A stretch of DNA of 64,000 bases from Thermobacillus xylanilyticus (GTDB lineage Bacteria; Bacillota; Bacilli; Paenibacillales; Paenibacillaceae), in contig NZ_CAJRAY010000077.1 of assembly GCF_907165215.1 (NCBI RefSeq), positions 1 through 64,000 of the forward strand. The letters are read 5' to 3'. Position 1 is the first letter of the stretch. Every line of letters begins with the position of its first letter. Of the stretch, positions 16,879-27,853 are shown in pieces. Below the pieces are notes generated by a model. The model was not told where the DNA came from. It searched no databases and saw nothing but the letters and a program-made list of their open reading frames with translations. A program made the position numbers and the translations under genes.

Positions 16879-18102
16879 ATGGCATCATCATCACGATCTG
16901 CGGCAATCGGTCAAAGTTCAACGGAAAGCATTCTGAAGCAGCCGCGGGAGGTATGGGCTGTTTTTTTCGCTTGCATCATCGCGTTTATGGGGCTTGGTCT
17001 TGTGGACCCCATTCTGCCGGCGATTGCGGAAAGTTTGAACGCCTCCCAGAGTGAAGTGACATTGCTGTTTACCAGCTACAACGCGGTCATGGCGGCGGCG
17101 ATGCTGATTACCGGCGCGGTTTCGTCAAGAATCGGCATCAAATGGACATTGCTCACCGGTGTTGTGTTCATCGCGCTTTTTTCGGGTTTTGGCGGCGTTT
17201 CGGACGGCATCTGGACGCTGGTCGGACTCAGAGCCGGCTGGGGATTGGGCAACGCCTTGTTCGTCGCAACGGCCCTGACCGCCATTGTCACACTTTCCAG
17301 GAGCAGCACCGCGAAAGCCATCATCCTGTATGAGGCGGCGATCGGCCTCGGCATTTCGGTCGGACCATTGCTTGGCGGCTGGCTCGGCGGCATCTCGTGG
17401 AGAGGACCGTTCCTGGGCGTTGCGACGCTAATGCTCGTCGCCTTCATCGGAATCAGCGCGCTCATGCCGAAATCCGGCGGGCGAAGCAGCGCGAGGCAGA
17501 AGACTTCGCTGCTTGATCCGTTCCGAGCGCTCAGGCACCGGCCCCTCCTGGTATTCGGCATCACCGCGATGCTCTACAACTTCGGCTTTTTCTCTCTGCT
17601 GGCCTACGCTCCTTTTGTCATGCATCTGGATGAGCACGGGTTGGGGCTGGTCTTTCTGGGATGGGGGATTCTGCTGGCCGTTACCTCCGTCTTCATGGCG
17701 CCGAAGCTGCAGCAACGTTTCGGAACGATCAAATCGATGTGCGCCATGCTGCTGATGTTCGGGCTTGTCCTGCTGGCGATGGGCATCTGGACATCCACAC
17801 AATGGGTGGTCATCGCGGCTGTCATCATTGCGGGCGCATGGCTTGGAAACAACAACACGTTAATTACGACGGCCGTCATGAATGCCGCGCCGGTAGAGCG
17901 CTCGACCGCATCGGCGGCATACAGTTTCCTGCGGTTCATCGGGGGCGCGATTGCGCCGTATTTGGCGGGGAAATTGGCGGAGCTCTACAATCCTCATGTG
18001 CCGTTCATCGTCGGTGCGGCGTTTGTGCTGGTTTCCGTGTTGTACATTGGGATGTCGTATAGCCGGGTGAAGCACGTCGATCGCGTCCAATCCGCACACT
18101 GA
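16879..18102 (+). CDS. MFS drug-efflux-type transporter
   Basis: The 407-residue protein has twelve hydrophobic segments. Motif A is represented by the loop after helix 2 (GAVSSRIGIKWTLL), and motif C-like glycines appear in helix 5 (LYEAAIGLGISVGPLLGGWLGG), typical of proton-coupled antiporters of the DHA1 group. It resembles Bacillus YvkA/YfmO-type efflux proteins. The ATG at 16879 is seven bases after AAAGGAG. Expression is probably controlled by the divergent MarR protein. The pair interrupts what would otherwise be a compact copper gene group. Confidence 0.88.
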   Translation: MASSSRSAAIGQSSTESILKQPREVWAVFFACIIAFMGLGLVDPILPAIAESLNASQSEVTLLFTSYNAVMAAAMLITGAVSSRIGIKWTLLTGVVFIALFSGFGGVSDGIWTLVGLRAGWGLGNALFVATALTAIVTLSRSSTAKAIILYEAAIGLGISVGPLLGGWLGGISWRGPFLGVATLMLVAFIGISALMPKSGGRSSARQKTSLLDPFRALRHRPLLVFGITAMLYNFGFFSLLAYAPFVMHLDEHGLGLVFLGWGILLAVTSVFMAPKLQQRFGTIKSMCAMLLMFGLVLLAMGIWTSTQWVVIAAVIIAGAWLGNNNTLITTAVMNAAPVERSTASAAYSFLRFIGGAIAPYLAGKLAELYNPHVPFIVGAAFVLVSVLYIGMSYSRVKHVDRVQSAH

Positions 18103-18249
18103 GTCCGGAATTATCCGTACCCCTTTCCGGTCCGGCCGGCAGTCAGACGCAAATTTGCAACATTTATAGCCCTTTCGCGTCATGTCCCCGTCCGTCCGGC
18201 GCGCTAAACTGGGAAAGGATGTTAACCGGAAAGGGCGGGATTTGATTTG

Positions 18250-18933
18250 ATGAAACGAATCATGGCGCTGACGGCGGGGATCGCCGTATTCCTGCTGGCG
18301 GCATTGCCGGCTTCGGCGCATGTGACGATCTGGCCGAACGAAGTGGAACAGGGAGCATACGTGGTGTTCACGGTGCGCGTTCCCAGCGAGAAGGAAGGGA
18401 CCGAGACAACCGCCGTGCGCGTTGTGTTCCCCGAAGCCGTGAACATTACCCGTTTCGAACCGAAACCGGGCTGGACCGTCGAGTTCAAACGAAACGCGGA
18501 TCAGGTGATCACCGAGGTGTCGTGGACGGCTGAACCCGGACACGGACTGGATGTCACCGAGTTTGCGGAGTTCCGCATGTCCGGGCGCGTGCTGCCGGAC
18601 GCCGACACCGAAAGTCTGCTCGTCTGGAAGGCGTACCAGACGTACGCGGACGGCAGCGTCGTCGAGTGGATCGGCGCTCCGGATACCGATTCGCCGACCC
18701 CGGCGCCGGCAATCGCCGTCGTGCCGGGCAACCCGGCCGATGACGGCCACGGCCACGGCGGGGAAACGCAGGCATCGGCTTCGTCTTCCTCTTCTTCGGC
18801 GAAGGAGGACGGTTCATACGACGCGCTGATCGTGGCGCTGATCATCGTCGCGTGGCTGCTGTCGATTACGGCGCTTACCCTGTCGCTGGTGCTTTTGCTG
18901 CAAAATCGCCGGAAGCAGCGTTCCGCAAAGTAA
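18250..18933 (+). CDS. YcnI-like copper-binding membrane-anchored protein (DUF1775)
   Basis: The 227-residue protein has a signal peptide (about 1-23, ending LPASAHVTIWP). Mature His at its very start with a nearby Trp (HVTIW) matches the copper site of YcnI. The DUF1775 beta domain spans about 24-150. A His/Gly and Ser-rich linker (DDGHGHGGETQ, then a Ser run) leads to a C-terminal membrane helix (about 200-222) and a basic tail. YcnI proteins bind Cu(II) outside the membrane and accompany YcnJ. The ATG at 18250 is preferred over the TTG at 18247; AAAGGGCGGG lies upstream. Confidence 0.9.
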   Translation: MKRIMALTAGIAVFLLAALPASAHVTIWPNEVEQGAYVVFTVRVPSEKEGTETTAVRVVFPEAVNITRFEPKPGWTVEFKRNADQVITEVSWTAEPGHGLDVTEFAEFRMSGRVLPDADTESLLVWKAYQTYADGSVVEWIGAPDTDSPTPAPAIAVVPGNPADDGHGHGGETQASASSSSSSAKEDGSYDALIVALIIVAWLLSITALTLSLVLLLQNRRKQRSAK

Positions 18934-18974
18934 TCCGCAGGCACGCTGCGACCTGCGATCACAGGCGCCCGCAC

Positions 18975-19002
18975 TTGCAAACCGAATCGGATTGTCTATA
19001 AT
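18975..19002 (+). promoter_or_regulatory. Promoter of the T-box-pheST unit
   Basis: TTGCAA (18975-18980), 16 bases, TATAAT (18997-19002), placing the transcript start about 30 bases before the T-box stem I base. Confidence 0.75.
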
Positions 19003-19008
19003 AGAAAT

Positions 19009-19381
19009 CAATGTTATGAAGCCAAATGCCATGACGGAGACAAGTAAGCAGCATCAGGCCGCACAGGGAAAGGACGCCGGAGACTGAGAGCGTCCTTGCG
19101 ACAACCGGCTGCTGAAATTCCCTCCGTAGCAGGCCGCTGAACGGGATGCCGATCACAAGGAAATGCGGCGCCCCAGTAGGCTGTGCCCGGCGCGGTCCGT
19201 TATCCGCACAATAAGCAGCCATCGGCTGCGCTCGCATACGCGGCGCAAGCCGAATACGGCAAGCATGCGCACGGCCCTGTCCAACCGGCCGTATCCGCGC
19301 GCTTGTCCCGGCTGGAATAAGGGTGGTACCACGGTCCTCTCGTCCCTTGCGGGGCGGGAGGCTTTTCTTTTTGCACCCTGA
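19009..19381 (+). promoter_or_regulatory. T-box riboswitch, phenylalanine-specific
   Basis: The leader carries the conserved T-box (AATAAGGGTGGTACCACGG, 19316-19334), followed by a terminator helix (CCTCTCGTCCC with GGGGCGGGAGG, then T-rich) that ends near 19381. The 5' part shows the stem I base (ACGGAG pairing with CTCCGT) and an AGTA motif near 19044. The codon TTC at 19118-19120 in the specifier loop (GCTGAAATTCCCTCC) fits Phe. Uncharged tRNA-Phe would pair with the specifier and the T-box bulge and favour antitermination, raising pheST expression when phenylalanine is short. Confidence 0.93.
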
Positions 19382-19413
19382 TATCAAGCCTGTTCTGGAG
19401 GTATCGAATCGCG

Positions 19414-20448
19414 ATGAAGGAACGTCTGGAGGCGCTTCGCGATGAAGCGCTGCGGGAGCTGGCCGAGGCCGCCGATCCCGCCCGTCTGAACGACCTCAGG
19501 GTCAAATATCTCGGCAAGAAAGGCGCGCTCACCGAAATTTTGCGCGGCATGGGCAGCCTCTCCGCCGAAGAGCGTCCGGTCGTCGGCCAGATCGCCAACG
19601 AAGTGCGGGGGGCGATCGAACAGACGATCGAAGAGAAGCAGCGGCTGTTCCAGGAGCAGGAGACGGAACGCCGGCTCAAGGCCGAAACGATTGACGTCAC
19701 GCTGCCGGGCCGGAAACTGCCGACAGGCGCCATCCACCCGCTCACGAGAGTGGCGCGCGAGATCGAGGACGTGTTCCTCGGCATGGGCTATACGATCGCG
19801 GAAGGGCCGGAAGTCGAGACGGACTTCTTCAACTTCGAGGCGCTCAATCTGCCGAAGGACCATCCGGCGCGCGACATGCAGGATTCGTTCTATATCACGG
19901 ACGAGATTCTGCTCCGCACGCAGACGTCGCCGGTCCAGATCCGCGCAATGCAGGCGATGAACGGGCAGACGCCGCTCAAGATCATTTGCCCGGGCAAAGT
20001 GTATCGCCGCGACGACGACGACGCGACGCACTCGTTCCAGTTCAATCAAGTGGAAGGGCTGGTCGTCGACAAAAACATCCGCATGAGCGACCTGAAGGGG
20101 ACGCTGCTGACGTTCGCACGCGCGATGTTCGGTCCGCAGGCGCGCATCCGGCTCCGTCCGAGCTTCTTCCCGTTCACCGAGCCGAGCGTCGAAGTCGACG
20201 TGACGTGCGTGCAGTGCGGCGGCGACGGCTGCCGGATGTGCAAGCACACCGGCTGGCTTGAAATTTTGGGCGCCGGCATGGTGCATCCGCGCGTGCTCGA
20301 GTACGGCGGCTACGATCCGAACGAAGTGAGCGGATTCGCCTTCGGCCTCGGCATCGAACGGGTTGCGCTGCTGAAATACGGCGTGGACGACATCCGGTCT
20401 TTCTACCTGAACGACATGCGGTTCCTGCGCCAATTCGCGCGGATGTAG
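19414..20448 (+). CDS. pheS: Phenylalanyl-tRNA synthetase alpha subunit
   Basis: The 344-residue catalytic subunit has an N-terminal coiled coil (about 1-85) for tRNA binding and a class II core. Visible motifs are [19 protein letters not shown], motif 2 ([22 protein letters not shown]), [20 protein letters not shown] and motif 3 ([17 protein letters not shown]). It charges tRNA-Phe as an alpha2-beta2 tetramer with PheT, encoded 22 bases downstream. Length equals that of B. subtilis PheS. The gene is governed by the T-box leader. Confidence 0.98.
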   Translation: MKERLEALRDEALRELAEAADPARLNDLRVKYLGKKGALTEILRGMGSLSAEERPVVGQIANEVRGAIEQTIEEKQRLFQEQETERRLKAETIDVTLPGRKLPTGAIHPLTRVAREIEDVFLGMGYTIAEGPEVETDFFNFEALNLPKDHPARDMQDSFYITDEILLRTQTSPVQIRAMQAMNGQTPLKIICPGKVYRRDDDDATHSFQFNQVEGLVVDKNIRMSDLKGTLLTFARAMFGPQARIRLRPSFFPFTEPSVEVDVTCVQCGGDGCRMCKHTGWLEILGAGMVHPRVLEYGGYDPNEVSGFAFGLGIERVALLKYGVDDIRSFYLNDMRFLRQFARM

Positions 20449-20470
20449 GGAAAGGGGCGGCTATTTACCG

Positions 20471-22909
20471 ATGAGAGTTTCCTATCAATGGCTGAAAGAA
20501 TACATCGATCTGTCGGGCGTGTCGCCGGAAGAGCTGGCCGAGCTGATGACGCGCGGCGGCATCGAGATCGATACGGTCGAACAGCGCAACCAGGGCGTCT
20601 CGAATGTCGTCGTCGGTCATGTGTTGGAAAAAGAAAAGCACCCGGACGCGGACAAACTGAGCGTGTGCAAGGTGGATGCCGGCACCGGCGAGACGCTGCA
20701 AATCGTCTGCGGCGCGCCGAACGTCGCCGCAGGGCAGAAGGTGCCCGTCGCGCTGATCGGCGCGAAGCTGCCGGGCGGCATCGCGATCAAGCGCGCCAAG
20801 CTGCGCGGCGTTGAGTCGCAGGGGATGATCTGCTCCGCGAAGGAGCTCGGCATCAATGACAAACTGCTGCCGAAGGACATGCAGGAGGGCATCCTCGTCC
20901 TGCCCGCAGACAGCGGGATCGGCACGCCGATCACGGAATATCTTGCGCTTGACGACGCGGTGCTCGAACTCGACTTGACGCCGAACCGCTCGGATTGCCT
21001 CAGCATGCTCGGCGTCGCTTATGAAGCGGCCGCGCTGACGGGACGGCAGGTGAAACTGCCGGATACCCGCGTGGAGAGCGGCGCTCTTAAGGCGGCCGAC
21101 AAGATCGCCGTGACGATCAGCGCGCCGGAGCATTGCTTCCGCTATGCGGCCCGGTATGTGCAAGGGGTGAAGATCGGACCTTCCCCGCAATGGATGCAGA
21201 ACCGGCTGATCGCGGCCGGCGTCCGTCCGATCAACAACATCGTCGATATTACGAACTACGTCATGCTGGAATACGGCCAGCCGCTGCACGCGTTCGACGC
21301 CGACAAGCTGGGCGGCCGGATCGAAGTCCGGCTGGCCCGGCCGGGCGAGACGATGGTGACGCTGGACGACCAGGAGCGCAAGCTGGATCCGGACATGCTG
21401 CTCATCACGGACGGCGAGCGTCCGGTCGCACTGGCCGGTGTGATGGGCGGCGCGAACACGGAAGTGTCGGATGAGACGGTGAACGTCGTGCTGGAGTCGG
21501 CCGAGTTCGACGCCGCAACGGTGCGCCGCACGTCCCGCCGCCTGGGTTTGCGCTCGGAGGCGAGCCTCCGCTTCGAGAAAGGCGTCGACCCGGCGCGCGT
21601 CGTGCCGGCGGTCGACCGCGCCGCCGCCCTGATGGCGCTCTATGCAGGCGGAACGGTCCTTGACGGCATCGTTCAGGCCGTCGTGCGCGAGGCGGAGCCG
21701 GCCGTGGTCAGCGTGACGCTGGCGAAGATCAACGGCCATCTCGGCACGTCGCTCACCGCTGTCGAGGTGCAGGAGATTTTCGCGCGGCTCGGATTCGAAT
21801 CCGCAGTATCCGAAGGCGGCGTCTTCACCGTGAAGGTGCCGACCCGGCGCGGCGACATCTCCCGCGACGTCGACCTGATCGAGGAAGTCGCGCGGCTCCA
21901 CGGCTACGACAACATTCCGTCGACGGCGATCGAGGGCAGCACGACGGCCGGCAGGCTGACCGGTCCCCAGGCGATCCGCCGGGCGCTCCGGGCGAAGCTG
22001 GCCGACGCGGGGCTGCAGGAGACGTTCACTTACTCGCTCACGCATCCGTCCCGCACGCGCATGTTCACGCTGCTCGCCGAAGGCGCGGTGCCGATCCGGG
22101 TCGCGATGCCGATGAGCGAAGACCGGAGCGAGCTGCGCACGAGCCTTGTGCCGAGCCTGATCGACGCCGCGATCTACAACCGGAACCGGAAGAACACCGA
22201 TTTGAAGCTGTTCGAGATCGGCAGCGTCTTCCTGACGGACGAACAGACGCTGACGCGACTGCCGCAGGAACGCCACCGGATCGCGGGCCTGCTCACCGGC
22301 AGCCGGACGGACGTGCAATGGAACGTGAAGGCGGAGCCGGTCGATTTCTACGACGCGAAGGGCGTCGTTGAGACGATCTTTGATCTGCTCGGCGTAAGCG
22401 GGCGAATCCGCTACGAGGCGGCCGCGCTGGACAATCTGCATCCGGGCAGGTCGGCGAAGGTGTTGCTCGACACCGGCAGCGGCGAAATGCTGATCGGCTA
22501 CGTCGGCCAGCTGCATCCGTCGGTCCAGCTGCAAGAGGAGCTGGACGACACCTACGTCTTCGAGCTGGCGCTGGAGCCGCTCTACGAACATGCGGACACC
22601 GCGATCATTCAGCAGCCGCTGCCGCGCTATCCATCGGTCGAGCGCGACCTCGCCGTTCTGGTCGACCGTTCGGTCGAAGCGGGCAGCCTGCTCGCCGCCA
22701 TCCGCGAAGCGGGCGGCGATCTGCTCGAGTCGGTCAGCGTCTTCGACGTGTACGTTGACGACCGGCTCGGCGCGGACAAGAAGAGCGTCGCGTTCTCGCT
22801 CGTCTACCGCCATCCGGAGCGGACGCTTACGGATGATGAAGCGGCCGGGCGCCACGCCGCGGTCCTGGACCGTCTGGCGTCGGCTTTCGGCGCCGAATTG
22901 CGCAAGTAG
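20471..22909 (+). CDS. pheT: Phenylalanyl-tRNA synthetase beta subunit
   Basis: The 812-residue subunit shows the usual PheT domains. An EMAP/OB tRNA-binding domain lies at about 40-150 (VVGHVLEKEKHPDADKLSVC). The B3/B4 editing domain spans about 200-390 (RPINNIVDITNYVMLEYGQP and LRFEKGVDP). A B5 domain lies at about 405-475, and a catalytic-like core at about 490-690 includes SLTHPSRTRMFT. The C-terminal ferredoxin-fold anticodon-binding domain occupies about 718-811 (PRYPSVERDLAVLVD..FSLVYRHPERTLTDDE). It removes mischarged Tyr and binds tRNA-Phe. It is the second gene of the T-box operon. Confidence 0.98.
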   Translation: MRVSYQWLKEYIDLSGVSPEELAELMTRGGIEIDTVEQRNQGVSNVVVGHVLEKEKHPDADKLSVCKVDAGTGETLQIVCGAPNVAAGQKVPVALIGAKLPGGIAIKRAKLRGVESQGMICSAKELGINDKLLPKDMQEGILVLPADSGIGTPITEYLALDDAVLELDLTPNRSDCLSMLGVAYEAAALTGRQVKLPDTRVESGALKAADKIAVTISAPEHCFRYAARYVQGVKIGPSPQWMQNRLIAAGVRPINNIVDITNYVMLEYGQPLHAFDADKLGGRIEVRLARPGETMVTLDDQERKLDPDMLLITDGERPVALAGVMGGANTEVSDETVNVVLESAEFDAATVRRTSRRLGLRSEASLRFEKGVDPARVVPAVDRAAALMALYAGGTVLDGIVQAVVREAEPAVVSVTLAKINGHLGTSLTAVEVQEIFARLGFESAVSEGGVFTVKVPTRRGDISRDVDLIEEVARLHGYDNIPSTAIEGSTTAGRLTGPQAIRRALRAKLADAGLQETFTYSLTHPSRTRMFTLLAEGAVPIRVAMPMSEDRSELRTSLVPSLIDAAIYNRNRKNTDLKLFEIGSVFLTDEQTLTRLPQERHRIAGLLTGSRTDVQWNVKAEPVDFYDAKGVVETIFDLLGVSGRIRYEAAALDNLHPGRSAKVLLDTGSGEMLIGYVGQLHPSVQLQEELDDTYVFELALEPLYEHADTAIIQQPLPRYPSVERDLAVLVDRSVEAGSLLAAIREAGGDLLESVSVFDVYVDDRLGADKKSVAFSLVYRHPERTLTDDEAAGRHAAVLDRLASAFGAELRK

Positions 22910-22921
22910 GCAGGAAACGGG

Positions 22922-22967
22922 GAAAGCCGCATCGAAGTATTGTCGGAAGATGTTCGATGCGGCTTTC
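22922..22967 (+). terminator. Perfect 15-bp inverted repeat after pheT
   Basis: GAAAGCCGCATCGAA (22922-22936) and TTCGATGCGGCTTTC (22953-22967) are perfect complements with a 16-base loop. Only GGCTTG follows rather than a T-tract, so it may act as an mRNA 3' end stabiliser or partial terminator between pheT and the zapA-like gene. Confidence 0.6.
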
Positions 22968-23041
22968 GGCTTGTCACGGGCATTCTTGCAAAAATGCCTG
23001 CTCCGCCGATTGCAGCATCACACAGGGAGGAACCACCGATC

Positions 23042-24112
23042 ATGGACGCCGAACGCACCAGGGTGACCGTCGACATTTTCGGGCATCAATACCGTCTGAC
23101 CGGCCATTCCAGCGCAGACCATATCAGGCGCGTGGCGGAAATGGTCGACGACAATATGAACCGGCTCGCGCGCCAATTCCCGCGGCTTGACATGCCGCGG
23201 ATTGCCGTGCTCACCGCCGTCCATATGACCGACGAAGTCATCCGCCTCCGCCAAGAGACAGCCAAGCTGCGCCAGGAAGAAACGAAGCGCCTGAAGGCGG
23301 AACAGGAGCTCGCGGAGGCGCGGGCGGAACTGGAGAGGCTCAGGGCGGAGCGCGAACGCATGCAGCAGGAGATGGCCGCCGAACGGCAGAAGGCGCAGGC
23401 GGAAGCGGCGCAGCGCCGGCGCGAAGCGGATCAGCGGCTGGCGGCCGCCGAGGCGGACTGGCGGCGGATGTACGAGGAGCGGGAAGCCGAGCTGCGGCAG
23501 GAAGCGGAAGCGAGAGAAGCGCAATTCGAGCAGCAGGCTGCCGAACTGCGCGCACGGGCCGAAGCGGCGGAACGCGAGACGGGCGAGCAGCGCAAGCTGA
23601 CCGAAGAGGCTGAACGCATCGCCGGTGAGTTGCGAAACCGGCTCCGGCAGCTGGAGCAGGAAGCGTCCGGACGCGCAAGCAAGCTGCGCGAGCTGCAGGA
23701 TCGGATCGAGCGCCTGACCCGCGACCGCGACGAGCAGAAAGAACGCGGGATGCGGCTGATGGAGCGGATCCGCGAGCTGGAAGCCGCGGCCTCCGAAGCG
23801 GCCGATTGGCGCGCCAGGGCCGAAGCGCTTGAGGAAGAGCGCCGGGAGGCGGATGCGCGCGCCGCCGAATGGGCAGCCAGGTTCGAATCGGAAGCCGGAC
23901 GCGCCCGCGCGGAAGCGGACGCGCTGCGCGAGAAGCTGGAGGCCATCGAGGGGCAGCTGGCGCAGGCGAAGGACGGCGCCGAGAGCCGGATCGCGGAGCT
24001 GCAGGAAGCTTACGACCGGCTGAACGTCGAGCACGTCCGGCTGCAGGACGAATACGCGAAGCTGCAGAACGAATTCAACGAATGGATCGAACTCATCGAA
24101 TCGAACGGGTAA
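23042..24112 (+). CDS. zapA: ZapA-domain protein with very long C-terminal coiled coil
   Basis: Residues 1-75 match ZapA, the FtsZ-ring-associated protein: RVTVDIFGHQYRLTGHSSADHIRRVAEMVDDNMNRL, then MPRIAVLTAVHMTDEVIRL. Bacillus ZapA has about 85 residues, but this protein has 356: from about 75 to the end it is an uninterrupted Glu/Arg/Ala/Gln-rich heptad coiled coil ending ELIESNG. The ATG at 23042 follows GGGAGG by 11 bases and starts where ZapA homology starts. It follows pheT, the normal Firmicutes position of zapA. The coiled coil could extend spacing between Z-ring filaments or bind a partner; that is inference. Confidence 0.85.
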   Translation: MDAERTRVTVDIFGHQYRLTGHSSADHIRRVAEMVDDNMNRLARQFPRLDMPRIAVLTAVHMTDEVIRLRQETAKLRQEETKRLKAEQELAEARAELERLRAERERMQQEMAAERQKAQAEAAQRRREADQRLAAAEADWRRMYEEREAELRQEAEAREAQFEQQAAELRARAEAAERETGEQRKLTEEAERIAGELRNRLRQLEQEASGRASKLRELQDRIERLTRDRDEQKERGMRLMERIRELEAAASEAADWRARAEALEEERREADARAAEWAARFESEAGRARAEADALREKLEAIEGQLAQAKDGAESRIAELQEAYDRLNVEHVRLQDEYAKLQNEFNEWIELIESNG

Positions 24113-24117
24113 TGAAT

Positions 24118-24168
24118 ATGGCCGGTCGGGAATCCGGAATCCCGGGTTCCCGATGGGCCATTTTCTTT
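24118..24168 (+). terminator. Terminator after the zapA-like gene
   Basis: ATGGCCGGTCGGGAA and TTCCCGATGGGCCAT pair around a 14-base loop; TTTTCTTT follows. Confidence 0.88.
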
Positions 24169-24195
24169 CAAGACAGAGAAATTTCAAGCGGAAAT

Positions 24196-24292
24196 CCGGG
24201 AAATAGACGAAAAAAACTTCGCCTATTCTCCGGACGACGGCCGAAAATTCACCGTTTCCGGAAAATAGGCGAAAAACCTTCGCTTATTCAGG
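24196..24292. repeat. Two tandem REP-like palindromic units
   Basis: Unit 1 (24196-24233) and unit 2 (24258-24292) are each a hairpin of the form CCGG-A-rich-AATAGNCGAA, A-rich loop, TTCGCNTATT, pyrimidine-rich CCGG/AGG. The shared core AATAG(A/G)CGAA...TTCGC(C/T)TATT occurs in both with compensating differences (A to G against C to T). The two lie 24 bases apart, between convergent genes. The layout resembles repetitive extragenic palindromes. Confidence 0.65.
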
Positions 24293-24343
24293 TTAAACTT
24301 GCGATCAATAAACGGTGCAGGTTCGCTCCCGCCGCCTCTTGCT

Positions 24344-24736
24344 TCACGCCTCGACGATCAGCTTCGCGAACATCTTGGAATGGCCGGTGCCGCAAGGAAT
24401 GTTGCAGACAATCTCGTATTCGCCCGGGTTTTCGAAGGTGACCGTCACCGTTTGACCGTCCCTGAGCTCGATGCCGGTCTTCGGAATCCGGATGCCGTGA
24501 ACCCCTTCTTCGCTGACGAAGTGAAACTTGACGGCGCCGGTTTTCACCCGATATTCGGTCTGGTCGAATTCGAAGTTCTTCGCCTTGACCTCGATCACGC
24601 TGTCCGCTTTCGTCTGGTTCGATTCGTCGATGACGATGCCCGGCGCGCTTCCCCCGTTCTTGCCGCCTCCGCACGCCGCCAGCAGGCCGGCCAGCACGAC
24701 CGCGGCAGCCATGACCGCAAAGTTTCGTGTCCGCAT
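24344..24736 (-). CDS. Cupredoxin-domain lipoprotein with a CuA-type site
   Basis: The 130-residue protein has a lipoprotein signal peptide with lipobox LLAAC, then a cytochrome oxidase subunit II-like cupredoxin fold. Copper ligands are visible as His in GVHGIRIP and the cluster CNIPCGTGHSKM (C-x3-C-x3-H-x2-M), the pattern of the binuclear CuA centre. It would sit outside the membrane, anchored by lipid. The ATG at 24736 follows GGAGGG by seven bases; the in-frame ATG at 24790 has no SD. No other oxidase subunits are adjacent, so it may be a stand-alone electron carrier, a copper chaperone or an N2O/NO-reductase-like accessory. Confidence 0.85.
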   Translation of the reverse strand: MRTRNFAVMAAAVVLAGLLAACGGGKNGGSAPGIVIDESNQTKADSVIEVKAKNFEFDQTEYRVKTGAVKFHFVSEEGVHGIRIPKTGIELRDGQTVTVTFENPGEYEIVCNIPCGTGHSKMFAKLIVEA

Positions 24737-24863
24737 CCCGTATCCCTCCGAAGGGTCAAAACCCCATTTTTTTTTCGTGTATTGTGACATTAATCATTGT
24801 AACTGATTTTTCGGGACGGGACGTGACAAACTTATGGATGAAGATTGAACAAATCGTGAACGC

Positions 24864-24895
24864 AAAAAACAGCTTTTCCTGTGTGGAAAAGCTGC
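24864..24895 (-). terminator. Terminator of the YvlD-like gene
   Basis: Read on the minus strand, CAGCTTTTCC and GGAAAAGCTG form a perfect ten-bp stem with an ACACA loop and are followed by six T (24869-24864). Confidence 0.9.
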
Positions 24896-24933
24896 TTGCG
24901 GCGCGGCTCTGCGCGACTGCATGCGCCGCGGCG

Positions 24934-25287
24934 TCAGGATTTTTTGCCCGCTTCGTACGGCGAACTGATCGGGATGAACAGGTCGATGATCCCGATGACA
25001 AGCGCGGCAAGTATGGCGCCGAGCCAGGACACTTCCACATTGCCGACGATGAACTGGGCGAGCCAGATGACCGCCGCGCTGGCGAGAAATCCGACGATGC
25101 CCCGCCCGAACGGCGTGACTTTCTTGCCGAACAGGCCTTCGACAATCCAGCCGAGCACAGCGATTACGATGGCCAGAAGCAAGGCGCTCCAGAAGCCGCC
25201 GACGCTGAATCCGGGAACGATCCAATCCACCACCATCAGCACCAGCGCGGCGACGACGAAACGAACGACGGTTCCGATGATGTTCAT
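24934..25287 (-). CDS. YvlD-like membrane protein (phage-holin-4 superfamily)
   Basis: The 117-residue protein has four hydrophobic helices (about 5-27, 31-52, 62-82 and 86-108) and a short KKS tail. The pattern VVRFVVAALVLMVVDWIVPGFSVGGFW...GLFGKKVTPFGRGIVGFL...AAVIWLAQFIVG matches the Mycobacteriophage-holin-IV/YvlD family of small chromosomal membrane proteins, thought to act in the envelope stress response. The ATG at 25287 follows AGGAGG. It has its own terminator and is divergent from mutS2. Confidence 0.85.
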   Translation of the reverse strand: MNIIGTVVRFVVAALVLMVVDWIVPGFSVGGFWSALLLAIVIAVLGWIVEGLFGKKVTPFGRGIVGFLASAAVIWLAQFIVGNVEVSWLGAILAALVIGIIDLFIPISSPYEAGKKS

Positions 25288-25454
25288 GGCACTCTCCTCC
25301 TCAAATGCGAAATGGCTGCGTGGGTGCCGCTTAAAGTGCTCGGGGTTAGTGTTCCCGCATTCGGAGGGTTCATGTTTGGCAGGTTTTGCATGGGCAAAAT
25401 GGCGCGCGGCCAGCGCTTCGGCTATAATAGTGGGCTGAGAGGAGTTGTGGCGGG

Positions 25455-27809
<2,355 letters not shown>

Positions 27810-27853
27810 AAATCCAGGCGCCCTTCGGGCTGAAGAAGGGAGGATGATCCCCG

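Noticed and set aside
20465-22855. A 796-codon minus-strand frame opposite pheT
   Set aside because: Shadow of pheT caused by high third-position GC; Arg/His/Asp-rich composition without any domain.
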